Source: Zea mays
Lineage: Eukaryota > Streptophyta > Magnoliopsida > Poales > Poaceae
Reading direction: 5' to 3'
Assembly (NCBI RefSeq): GCF_902167145.1
Contig: NC_050104.1
Coordinates: 104,481,849-104,545,848, forward strand
DNA length: 64,000 nt
The notes under the pieces are model-generated. The model had not been told where the DNA came from. It saw nothing but the letters and a program-made list of their open reading frames with translations, and did not search any database. Shown here one piece after another: positions 1 through 11,741 of the stretch. Positions within the stretch are counted from its first letter, which is position 1; the number at the start of each line of letters is the position of its first letter. The translations under genes and the position numbers were made by a program.

Positions 1-12
1 AAGTATAGTAAG

Positions 13-2381
13 ATGCCCCTCCGCTATCCTCGCATTTCCAAACGCACTCCATTACTTTCCGTTCCCCTAGGCAAACCATCATTTTTTGATGGTGAGGATT
101 ATTGTATGTGGAGTGACAAAATGAGGCATCACCTAACCTCACTCCATAAAAGCATATGGGATATTGTTGAGTATGGAGCGCAGTTACCGAAGGTAGGGGA
201 CAAGGACTACGATTCAGACGAGGCCGACCAAATTCGGCACTTTAACTCCCAAGCCACAACTATACTCCTTGCCTCCTTGTATCGAGAGGAGTATAATAAG
301 GTGCAAGGGTTAAAGACGACCAAAGACATTTGGGACGTCCTCAAAACGGCGCACGAAGGGGACAAAGTGACCAAGACCACCAAACGGGAGACGATCAAGG
401 GGGAGCTCGGTCGATTTGTCCTCAACCAAGGAGAGTAGCCACAAGCGATGTACAACCGGCTCAAGACCTTGGTCAACCAAGTGCGCAACCTCGGGAGCAC
501 AAAATGGGATGACCATGAAATGGTCAAGGTTATTCCAAGATCACTCGTTTTTCGTAATCCTATGCAAGTTTAATTAATACGTGGTGATCCTAGATATAAG
601 CTAATGTCTTCCGAGGAGGTTATAGGGAAGTTTGTGAGCTTTGAATTGATGATCAAAGGCTTCAAACAAATCGTCGAGCAAGGCGGCACCTCCACGCCCG
701 AGGTGCAACCCATCGCATTCAAGGCGACGGAGGAAGAAAAGAAGGAATCTACACCAAATAGAATTCCCATCGACGCCTCCCAGCTCGACAACGAGGAGAT
801 GGCACTCATCATCAAGAGCTTCCGCCAAATCCTCAAGCAAAGGAGGGGGAAAGATTACAAATCCCGCTCCAAAAAGGTGTGCTACAAGTGTGGTAAGCCC
901 GGTCATTTTATCGCTAAATGTCCTATGTCTAGTGATAGTGACAGGGATAACGACAAGAAGGGAAAGAGGAAGAAGAAGAAGTACTACAAGAAGAAGGGCG
1001 ACGATGCCCACGTATGTCGGGAATGGGACTCCGACGAGAGCACCACCGACTCCTCCTCCGACGAGGACGCCGCCAACATCGCCATCAACAAGGTCCTCCA
1101 CTTCCCAAACGTCGGCCACAAGTGCCTCATGGTAAAGGACGACAAAAGAAAGAAGGTAAAATCTAGAGCTTCCACTAAATATACAACATCTAGTGATGAG
1201 GATAGCTCTAGTGAAGATGAGGATAATTTGCTTACCCTTTTTGCCAACCTCAACATGCAACAAAAAGAAAAATTAAATGAATTGATAGGTGCTATACATG
1301 AGAAGGATGAACTCTTGGAAAGCCAAGAGGAATTCCTTATTAAGGAAAATAAAAAGCATGTTAAGGTGAAAAATGCTTATGCTCAAGAGATAGAAAAATG
1401 TGAAAATTTGACTAAAGAGCTTAGCATTTGCCATGACACTATTTCCAACCTTAGAACTGAGAATGTTAGTTTAATTGCTAAGGTTGAGAAATCAAATGTT
1501 TGCAATGATTCAATTGTCAATCTTAAGAATGAGAATGCTAGTTTAGTTGCCAAGATTGATAAATTGAATGAATCAATTGCTAGCCTTAAAACTGAGAATG
1601 ATAAGTTAATTTCTAAGGCTAAAGATTTGAATGTTTGCAATGACTCTATTTTCAATCTTAGAAATGAGAATGCTATCTTACATGCTAAGATTGATGAATT
1701 AAATGCTTGCAAACCCTCTACATCTACTGTTGAACATGTTGCTATTTGTACTAGATGTAGAGACATTAATGTTGATGCTATTCATGATCACCTTGCTTTA
1801 ATTAAACAACAAAATGATCACATAGCTCAACTAACTGCTAAAATCAATGAGCATGAAATTGAAATGAAAATTTTAAATTTGCTAGAAACATGCTCTATAG
1901 TGGGAGACGCCCTGGCATCAAGGATGGCATTGGTTTCCAACAGGGAAGCAATTTCAAGCTTAATGCCCCTAAAAGATTGTCCAATTTTGTTAAGGGCAAG
2001 GCTCCCATGGCTCAGGATAACAAAGGTTACATTTTATATCCTGATGGTTATCCTGAGCACAAGATTAGGCGAATTCATGCTAGGAAGTCTCATTCTGTTT
2101 CTCGCCATGCTTATATGTATAAAAATGAGACATCTAGCTCTAGGCATTCCACTCATATTAAAATGCCTAAAAAGAAAACTCCTACTGCATCAAATGAACA
2201 TAATGTTTCATTTAAGACTTTTTATGCTTCTTATGTGCTTACCAAAAAATCTGGCAAATTAGTTGCCAAATATGTTGGGGGCAAACACAAGGGATCCAAG
2301 ACTTGTGTTTGGGTACCCAAGGTGCTTGTTTATAATGTGAAAGGACCCAAGACCGTTTGGGTACCTAAGAACAAGGCCTAA
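13..2381 (+). pseudogene. gag: E1 gag (5' truncated, broken)
   Basis: Encodes the nucleocapsid/capsid precursor of a Sirevirus. Comparison with A's gag shows the true start lies about 230 bases left of the window. Visible parts are a UBN2-like capsid region, a CCHC zinc knuckle (CYKCGKPGHFIAKC, about 880-925), an acidic/lysine-rich stretch, and a long leucine/asparagine-rich coiled coil (about 1260-1860), as is usual for Sirevirus Gag. Breaks: TAG at 436 where A has a Glu codon, TAA at 571 where A has CAA, and a frameshift near 1863, after which the correct frame continues from about 1890 to the TAA at 2379. The frame switch was placed by alignment with A at 42594-42750. Confidence 0.85.
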
Positions 2382-2400
2382 AACTGTTTTGTAGATTTAT

Positions 2401-5105
2401 GCATCCGGGGGCTCAAGTTGGATCATTGATAGCGGATGCACAAACCACATGACAGGGGAGAAAAGGATGTTCTCCTCCTACGAGAAGAACAAAGATTCCC
2501 AAAGAGCTATCACATTTGGGGATGGAAATCAAGGTTTGGTCAAAGAACTTGGTAAAATTGCTATATCACTTGACCATTCTATTTCCAATGTCTTTCTTGT
2601 AGATTCTTTAGATTATAACTTGCTTTCAGTTTCTCAATTATGCAAAATGGGTAACAACTATCTTTTTACGGATTTAGGTGTTACTGTCTTTAGAAGAAGT
2701 GATGATTCAGTAGCATTTAAGGGAGTATTAAAGGGTCAGCTATACATAGTTGATTTTAATAGAGCTGAACTCGATACTTGCTTAATTGCTAAGACTAATA
2801 TGGGTTGGCTCTGGCATCGCGGACTAGCCCATGTTGGGATGAAGAATCTTCACAAGATTCTAAAGGGAGAACACATTTTGGGACTAACAAATGTTCATAT
2901 TGAGAAAGACATGGTTTGTAGCGCATGTCAAGAAGGAAAGCAAGTTGGCTCCCATCATCCACACAAGAACATCATGACGACCGACAGGCCACTAGAGTTA
3001 CTCCACATGGATTTATTCGGCCCGATAGCTTACATAAGCATCGGCAGGAGTAAGTACTGTCTTGTAATTGTGGATGATTATTCTCGCTTCACTTGGGTAT
3101 TCTTTTTGTAGGAAAAATCTCAGACCCAAGAGACTTTAAAGGGATTCTTGAGATGGGCTCAAAATAAGTTCGGATTGAGGATCAAGAAAATAAGAAGCGA
3201 TAATGGGACGGAGTTCAAGAACTCTCAAATTGAAGGCTTTCTTGAGGAAGAGGGCATCAAGCATGAGTTCTCTTCTCCCTACACACCCCAACAAAATAGT
3301 GTAGTGGAGAGGAAGAATAGAACTCTACTGGACATGGCGAGGACCATGCTTGATGAATACAAGACTCGGGACCGGTTTTGGGCTGAGGCGATTAACACCG
3401 CCTGCTACTCCATCAACCGGTTATATCTTCACCGAATCCTCAAGAAGACATCATACGAACTCCTCACCGGTAAAAAGCCCAATGTTTCATATTTTAGAGT
3501 CTTTGGTAACAAATGTTTTATTCTTATTAAAAGAGGTAGGAAATCTAAATTTGCTCCTAAGGCTGTAGAAGGCATTTTACTTGGTTATGACTCAAACACA
3601 ATGGCATATAGAGTCTTCAACAAATCCACTGGATTAGTTGAGGTTTCTTGTGACATTGTGTTTGATGAGACTAATGGCTCCCAAGTGGAGCAAGTTGATC
3701 TTGATGAGCTTGATGATGAAGAGGCTCTGTTCGTCGTGCTAAGGAACATGTCCATTGGGGATGTGTGTCCTAAGGAATCCGAAAAGCCCACTCAAGCACA
3801 AGATCAACCGTCATCTTCCATGCAAGCATCTCCACCAACTCAAGATGGGGAACAGGCTCAAGATGATGAAGATCAAGATGAAGAGCCACATCAAGAGGAG
3901 GACAATGATCAAGGGGGAGATGAAGTTGATCAAGACAAGGAAGATGATCAGGGTCAAAGACCGCCACACCCAAGAGTCCACGAAACGATTCAAAGAGATC
4001 AACCCGTGAACTCCATCCTCGGCGACATTCATAAGGGGGTAACAACTCGATCTTGAGTCGCTCATTTTTGTGAACATTACTCTTTCGTGTCCTCTATTAA
4101 GCCATACAGGGTGGAGGATGCACTAAGAGATTCGGATTGGGTGCGGCAATGCAAGAGGAGCTCAACAACTTCACGAGGAATGAGGTATGGTATTTAGTTC
4201 CACGTCCTAACCAAAATGTTGTAGGTACCAAATGGGTATTCCGCAACAAGCAAGATGAGCATGGTGTTGTGACAAGGAACAAAGCCCGACTTGTGGCCAA
4301 GGGCTACTCACAAGTCGAAGGTTTGGATTTCGGTGAAACCTATGCACCCGTAGCTAGGCTTGAGTCAATTCGTATATTACTTGCCTATGCTACTTACCAT
4401 GGCTTTAAGCTTTACCAAATGGACGTAAAAAGTGCCTTCCTCAATGGACCAATTAAGGAAGAGGTCTACGTTGAGCAACCTCCTGGCTTTGAAGATAGTG
4501 AGTACCCTAACCATGTTTATAAACTCTCAAAGGTGCTTTATGGGCTCAAGCAAGCCCCAAGAGCATGGTATGAATGCCTAAGAGATTTCCTTATCACTAA
4601 TGGCTTCAAAGTCGGCAAAGTCGATCCTACTCTCTTTACAAAAACCATCGCAAAGGATTTGTTTGTATGCCAAATTTATGTTGATGATATCATATTTGGG
4701 TCTACTAACAAATCTACTTGTGAAGAGTTTGGTAGGATCATGATTCAAAAATTCGAGATGTCTATGATGGGGAGTTGAAGTATTTCCTAGGATTTCAAGT
4801 CAAGCAACTCCAAGAGGGGACCTTCATCAGCCAAACAAAGTACATCCAAGACATACTTAACAAGTTTGGAATGAAGGATGCCAAGCCCATCAAAACACCC
4901 ATGCGAACAAATGGGCATCTCGACCTCGACACGAGAGGTAAATCCGTAGATCAAAAGGTATACCCGTCGATGATAGGATCTTTACTCTATTTATGTGCAT
5001 CTCAACCAGATATTATGCTTTCCGTATGCATGTGTGCGAGGTTTCAAGCCGATCCTAAGGAAGTTCACCTTAGGGCCGTGAAAAGAATCATGAGATATTT
5101 AGTTT
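2401..5105 (+). pseudogene. pol: E1 pol, part 1: protease, integrase, RT (broken)
   Basis: Reads protease (WIIDSGCTNHM, about 2425), GAG-pre-integrase zinc-binding region (about 2800-2950), integrase with its D, D and E residues in MDLFGP (about 3007), RSDNGTEF (about 3195) and NSVVERKN (about 3296), then RT with the catalytic YVDD (about 4678). Domain order is that of Ty1/copia. Breaks seen: TAG at 3109, TGA at 4054, a 1-base loss near 4142 at the start of RT, and a 1-base loss in a G run near 4770. The frame then continues to 5105, where element F is inserted; the rest resumes at 14984. B's pol has the same order with fewer defects. Confidence 0.9.
5101..5105. repeat. Target-site duplication of F, left copy (AGTTT)
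   Basis: AGTTT directly precedes the TGTAAC start of F's 5' LTR and is repeated at 14979-14983 after its TGTGACA end. Five bases is the usual duplication size for LTR elements. The pair proves F inserted as one unit into E1 pol. Confidence 0.95.
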
Positions 5106-8100
5106 TGTAACACCCACTTTGTAATTTGCTAGAAATAATACCAATAGAGAAACAATTTCTCTTTATGTGAGTTTGATCTTTATGCATCATCATATGTGAA
5201 CACCATGCCCAAAAACAATTAATAAAAAGATATGCTACTAAATCATTGCATCATGCTGAATATTTTATTTGTGTGTGCATTTTTGTGACAATATTATAAT
5301 AATGTAAAAATAAATATGTTAAATATCCAGATGGGGATTTAAATCCTAAAATAATCCTAGAATTAAGAAAAGAGAGAAGGAAAAGATTATACAAAATAGA
5401 GGAAAATAAATATATGAAATAATACATTTTGTTCCTACTAATATTTTAATTTAGGCATTTAACTCAGGTATGATGCTCACAAACAAGTTTGAATTCAAAA
5501 TGGAGATTTAAAAGTGAAAAGAAAAAAAAATGAAAAAGAAAAGAAAAGAGGTACTGTGCTTGCCTGGGCCGGTTTTCACCTTTTCGGCCCATCTTGTGAT
5601 CTCTTCTGCGCGGCCCACTCCTCCACCGCGCGCTTGCGCTCTCTGCCACGCGGGCCCCTTTGGTCAGCTTCGTATCCTCCCCGCCTGCGTTCCTCAGCCG
5701 GGTCAATGACGTGTGGGCCGTAGTCGCTGTACACCTCCCAATAACAGAATCACGACAGCTTCTTCTTTCACCGCGCAACAAACCAAGGCCATCACCGTGA
5801 TTCTCGCCGTAGCTCTAGCTAGCCCCAACCACCTCGCCCACTTCACAGAGAGATAAGTAGTGGGTTGGCCCCCACCTTCTCCTCGACCCTAAATTCTCTG
5901 CTCTCAGCCGATAGGGCGTCTACCCGTTCAAGCGCGACTCACCGCCACTGGCGCTCTGACAGCGTGTGCCCCGGATCGGTGCCACTCCGTACTTCGACCT
6001 GCGCTATACCTCCGTCGAGTCGTCTGGGATTTAATCGGTGACTTCCCCTTGTGGATTGGTGGCCGGAGCCTCGCAATTGGTCACCGTGGTACTATCCCCT
6101 CCGTGTGCGCCGTGACCAGAGCTGGGCACTGCCAGAGCCGGGGTAAGAATTCTATTTCCGGGATCGCCATCCCCAGAATTTCATTTTGCATCCGAGTTTC
6201 ATGGGAATCGTGTACCGATTGGGGCATCGGGCGTCTCAACCATGGCGAGCCGCCGTGGTGCCAGGCGCGGGCGCCGCCGTCTCGGTTGGTCAGAGGAAGG
6301 AGATAGGCGTGATCCGTTGATTTAGCAGGCAACGACTGCGATTAGAAGATCATACCCCTTCGTTTGAATAACTCGCGCGGCCGTAGATCTTTGATCCGTT
6401 GGCTCAGATCGCGTCCTGCTTCATTAAATTGTGACCGTCGATCGTGGATCGAGTGGACACGCTCGTTTAAATCGATTAAATGAATTAGAAATGGGATTTA
6501 TAATATGAAAATAAACCCTAGAACTTGTAAAACTCATAGAAAATCCATTTTTGGTCCAAATTAACCCGTTCCAGTTCCTAAAATTTTGTAATTTTATTTT
6601 CTTGTACTTAGTGCCTCTGTTTTGTCATGAACACAGTAAGAAATTTAATTCCTCACTTAATCTATTTTAAACACATAAAACCTTTGAAAATCCATAACTT
6701 AAAATTTATAACTCGAAAAATTATGATTCCTGTTCCTAGGTTTTTATTTTAATATGTAGAATATTTCAGTGTAATTTGTTCACATGCTTGGTGTGATGTT
6801 AATTTTTCCCTGCATATTGTGCTTGTTTGTATTGTGGCGAGTAGAAGAGCCCGTGACTGAGGATCTTGGTGAGCAGCAGATTGAAGTAGCTGAGCAGGAG
6901 CTCATTGAAGGCAAGTTGTGCCCTTGACCACTTTTTACCCAATAATGTTCTTTAATATCAATTATTCATGCATAGGTTAATTTTGATGGGACCCAATAGG
7001 TTACCCTAGATTGTTTATCTCATTACCTTGTTTACCCCTGAATCACTTGGGTAGTTTGCTATTGCTTTATATGGTTTTGGGATAATTATTCATTATATCT
7101 ATGTTCCAATTATTCTTGTTATTCTATTTATGTTCATGTCAAGTTCATTAATGTTAATTGGAACAGAGAGCTTAACTTGAGAACCACGTGCCACCACAAG
7201 GGTTTAATGGGACGCCCTTGGCTGACTAATTAGGAAAGCTAGTGGAAGACTACCTTACCCGAAAGGGGCAATGGCAGTAGGGGAGTGGTCAGTGTAGGGA
7301 GGTCCTTGGTTGGTTTTGCTGCGATGGCGGTCAGACAAGAACCCTGCATTGGAGCTTCCTATAAACTGTAGCGGGTTTTCGGAAGCTAGTGGAACTTTGT
7401 AAAGGCCTCGTAGTGTTGCCCTGCCGCGCTTCCTAGGTAGAGGTGTATGGGATTCGCGACCCCTTGGCAGATGGGTAGCATGACTTGTGGGTAAAGGGTA
7501 CAACCTCTGCAGAGTGTAAAACTGGTATACTAGCCGAGCTCACGGTCATGAGCAGCTCAGGACTCTCTGATGATTAATTTATGGAACTTAAATTCAATTT
7601 TGTCATTTGCATATGCATGGGTTTATTATTAATTTTGTTCTATTATTTATTAAGGTTTGGTATTTACTTACATCTAGTAATTGCTAATAAAAGTTTGACC
7701 AACATTAAAAGCAATGCTCAGCTTTAACCATTCTCTTTGATAAGCCTTACACTCCATGAGCTCCCACCTTTGGTGAGTTCATGTCACATTATTCCTCACG
7801 ACTTGTTGAGCGATGAACGTATGTGAGCTCACCCTTGCTGTCTCACACCCCCCCACAGGAGAAGAACAGGTGGTTCAGGAGGAGCCACAAGGCGAGGAGT
7901 ATGATCTGATCTAGGTGGCATTTCTCAGTTGACATTGGCGCCAACGATCCTTAGTTCATTTTATGTTTATCCTTTTATTTTGTAATAAGTATTCCGCTAT
8001 GTAATAAATACTCTGATGTTTTATGACATTTATCTCTATACACTCTGTTATTATATATGTTGTCTTCTTGGCGCATGTATGAGATGCACCTGGCTTTGTT

Positions 8101-8120
8101 CCTTAAAGCCGGGTGTGACA
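5106..8120 (+). repeat. F 5' LTR
   Basis: Starts TGTAACACCCAC and ends GGGTGTGACA, matching 11742-14978 nearly base for base. It lacks 220 bp present in the 3' LTR (13101-13320); the joint is at 6464/6465 with a shared GT. ORFs such as 5464-5781 recur in the other LTR and are chance frames, not genes. I could not place a TATA box with confidence. Confidence 0.95.
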
Positions 8121-8124
8121 GAAG

Positions 8125-8135
8125 TGGTATCAGAG
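8125..8135 (+). promoter_or_regulatory. F primer-binding site
   Basis: TGGTATCAGAG, four bases after the 5' LTR, complementary to the 3' end of plant initiator methionine tRNA. This is where minus-strand cDNA synthesis would begin. It fixes F's orientation as +. Confidence 0.85.
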
Positions 8136-8794
8136 GAAATGTTGACTGTAGGACGAAACCTAGATAGAAATGGACAAACCCTTACCTACTTACCGTACTC
8201 TGATTCTTTCTTATCTTATCTTGATCATGTCTCACCTTCTACCGTTCTACTCTGATTATTCTTATCTTTTCTATTCTAAGACAAGATGGATTTCACACCT
8301 TGGAATCCTACATTTATGAACTTTTTTAGAGATAGGAAACCCAAGACAAAATTAAAACTATTTTCTCTATTAAAAATGTTGGTTGATTGTTCTGATGATC
8401 AATGCCTGATTTGATTCTTTGATTGATTGAAATAGTATAGACGGGCATCTTAGCATGTACCACCATAAGGTAATGAATTAACTTTAGTAGGTGACACACT
8501 AATCTACTTAGCTAATAAATCCCCCGCAGTAACATTTCTCGTAATTACTCGTCTTGTCTACAATTCTTCCTTTCTTACCCTGTATTTCTAACCCAGATGG
8601 GCTATCCCTATAGTGTTAAGAGAGCACTATAGCCGTGATCCTTGGTATGTCGTGGTTAAGAAAGGCAAAGACAATTTATACACTGTGCTAAAGAAACCAT
8701 AGAACTCACCAGTTCCAAAGAAGAAAGATTTAAAGTTGGAATTGCAGTAACTACCGCCACCAGACTAGCGGCATTCTTAGTAGATGAGAAGTTT
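8136..8794 (+). other. F leader and gag-deletion scar
   Basis: About 660 bp between the primer site and the start of RT homology. No Gag or protease motif and no long ORF is present, where a chromovirus normally has about 1.5 kb of gag-protease. The right part (about 8640-8790) leads directly into sequence preceding RT. The deletion joint could not be fixed without an intact relative. Confidence 0.7.
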
Positions 8795-11703
8795 GTGGGT
8801 GACAACATCCGTGCAGTTAGAGATTTTCCGAATGTCTTCCCAGAAGAGTTACTAGGGATGCCACCAGATAGGGAAGTTGAGTTTGTTATTGATCTTTTAC
8901 CTAGAACTGCCCCCATTTCTAAACGGCCATACAAGATGTCCGTAGAAGAGCTAAAGGAACTTAAGAAGCAATTAATGGAATTACAAGAGGCTGGGTACAT
9001 TCGTTCGGATTCTTCACCTTATGGAGCGCCGGTTCTATTTGTACAGAAGAAAGAAGGATCACAAGGGATGTATGTGGATTATAGGACCCTTAATGATGTT
9101 ACGATGAAGAACAAGTATCCGTTACCCCATATTGAGGATTTATTTGATCAGATGAGAGGAGCTAGAGTATTCTCGAAGATTGATCTCCGATCGGGTTACC
9201 ATCAGATGAGGATTAGACCATCGGATATTCCTAAGACGGCTCTCTCGACTCGATATGGATTATATGAGTTCACTGTTATGTCGTTTGGATTAACCAATGC
9301 ACCAACTTATTTTATGAACTTGATGAATAAGGTGTTTATGGAGTATTTGGACCGATTCGTCGTGGTATTCATCGACGATATCCTTGTTTATTCCTAGAGT
9401 GATAGTGATCATGATGAACATTTGAGATTGGTGCTACAGAAGCTACGAGATAATCAACTCTACGCCAAGTTTAGCAAGTGTGAGTTTTGGATTGGCGAGG
9501 TGCCATTTCTTGGTCATATTATTTCTAATGGAGGAATATCGGTGGATCCTGCTAAGGTTAAGGAGATAATGGAGTGGAGAGTACCCACTACAGTTACTGA
9601 GATTCGGAGTTTCTTGGGACTAGCAGGATATTATCGGAGATTTATTGAAGGATTTTCTAAGATTGCTAAACCTATGACTTCGCTTTTGGAGAAAGGAAGA
9701 GAATTTAACTGGGACGAGAAGTGCCAAGACAGCTTTGATCAATTGAAGAAAAGATTGATGTCGCCACCAGTATTGGTTATGCCAGATCTACAGAAAGGAT
9801 TTGATATCTATTGTGATGCATGTGGCCAAGGCTTAGGATGTGTGCTCATGCAGGAAGGACATGTGATTGCCTATGCGTCTCGTCAGTTACGGAAACATGA
9901 ATTGAACTACCCCACTCATGATTTGGAATTGGCAGCTGTTGTGCATGCGCTTAAGATTTGGAGACATTATATCATGAGGACCAAGTGCCAAGTATATACG
10001 GATCATAAGAGTCTGAAGTATATATTCACTCAAAAGGATCTCAACCTTAGGCAACGCCGTTGGTTGGAGCTTATTAAGGATTATGATTTGGAGATTCACT
10101 ATCACCGGGCAAGGCAAATTTGGTTGCAGATGCCTTGAGTCGAAAGGAGCATGTTCATTCAGCTTTTGTTTCCCAGCTACCCGATGAGATTATTGAGGAT
10201 TTTAGGAGACTTAACCTGGGGATAGTTGCTCACACTGAAGGAGTTACTATTGATGTGGAACCTACCTTGGAGCAAGAGATCCATAAAGGCCAAATTGGTG
10301 ATGCAAAAATACACGAGATTAAGGATCTGATTACTGAAGGTCGAGTTCCGGAATTTACGGAAGATGAGCAAGGCACCGTATGGTTCAAGGACAGGATGTG
10401 TGTTCCTGATATTGAGAGCCTTCGAGAGACTATTTTAAAGGAGGCCCATGATTCAGATTATTCTATTCATCCTGGTAGTACCAAGATGTATCAGGATTTG
10501 AAGCGGAAATGTTGGTGGTATGGATTGAAGAGAGATGTAGCTGCACATGTGGCTATGTGCGATGTATGTCAAAGAGTTAAGGCTGAACACCAGAGGCCAG
10601 CTGGACTATTGCACCCACTGAAGATACCCGAGTGGAAGTGGGAAGAGATTGGCATGGATTTCATTACAGGATTGCCTCGCACCCAGAAAGGATATGATGC
10701 TATATGGGTGATTGTGGATAGATTGACTAAAGTGGCTCACTTCATTCCTGTCAAGACTACTTATAAAGGTTCTCAGCTAGCAGAGTTATATATGGCTCGG
10801 ATTGTGTGTTTACATGGAGTACCAAAGAAGATCGTGTCTGATCGAGGTTCACAGTTTACCTCAAGATTCTGGAGAAGCTTTCATGAGAACATGAGCACGA
10901 AGTTGAATTTCAGTACGGCTTATCACCCTCAGACTGATGGACAGACTGAAAGGACCAATCAAGTTTTGGAGGATATGTTGAGAGCTTGTGCACTTCAGCA
11001 TGGAGGAAGTTGGGATAAAAGTCTACCTTATGCCGAGTTCTCATATAATAATAGTTACCAGGCCAGTCTGAAGATGTCACCTTTTGAAGCTTTATATGGG
11101 AGGAAGTGCAGGACTCCTTTGTATTGGGATCAGACTGGAGAAAGACAATTCTTTGGGCCTGAACTAATTCAAGAAGTAGAAGAACAAGTTCGTATAATTC
11201 GAGAGAATTTGAGGGTGGCTCAAACCAGGCAAAAGAGTTATGCTGATAATAGAAGGAGGCCACTGGAATTTGAAGAAGGAGATTATGTGTACCTCAAGGT
11301 GTCACCACTTCGTGGAATGAGGAGATTCAAAGTTAAGGGCAAATTGTCCCCACGCTATATTGGACCATTCATGATCTTTAGGCGAGTTGGGGAGATGGCA
11401 TACCAACTCGAGTTACCTGCTACTCTATCGGATGTGCATAATGTGCTCCACGTGTCTCAACTGAAGAAATGTCTTCGTGTCCCTGAGGAACAGTTACCAA
11501 TGGAAGAGCTCAGTGTTCAGGGTGATCTGACTTACACGGAGTACCCGATCAAGATTCTTGATACATTGACTCGAGTTACAAGAAATAAGGTGATAAAGAT
11601 GTGCAAAGTGCAATGGAGTCACCACGGTGAAGATGAAGCAACTTGGGAAAGAGAAGAAGAGCTTCACATAGATTTTCCCCACCTTTTCCCTATATCTTCT
11701 TAA
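8795..11703 (+). pseudogene. pol: F pol: RT, RNase H, integrase, chromodomain (broken)
   Basis: RT starts with the conserved FPNVFPEEL segment; catalytic residues lie in FIDDILVYS (about 9370-9395). RNase H follows (CDACGQGLG, about 9815). Integrase has an HHCC finger (about 10445-10570), DDE residues in GMDFITGL, SDRGSQF and DGQTERTN (10652-10950), a GPF/Y-type module (about 11350) and a C-terminal chromodomain-like segment (VQWSHHGEDEATWE, about 11610), which in chromoviruses guides integration into heterochromatin. Breaks: an in-frame TAG at 9395-9397 and a 1-base deletion near 10105, where the conserved [13 protein letters not shown] segment changes frame. The remaining 10120-11703 frame is uninterrupted. 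Stop TAA at 11701. Confidence 0.93.
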
Positions 11704-11723
11704 ATCTCGAGGACGAGATTATT

Positions 11724-11741
11724 TTTAAGGGGGGTAGGATT
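11724..11741 (+). promoter_or_regulatory. F polypurine tract
   Basis: A purine-rich run (AAGGGGGGTAGGAT) directly before the 3' LTR, the usual primer for plus-strand DNA synthesis. Confidence 0.85.

Noticed and set aside
1383..1766. 127-codon minus-strand ORF in E1 gag
   Set aside because: Shadow of the repetitive coiled-coil coding of gag; the mirror ORF appears in A.
5464..5781. 105-codon minus-strand ORF, recurring at 12100-12417
   Set aside because: Both copies are within F's LTRs; chance frame in GC-rich DNA.
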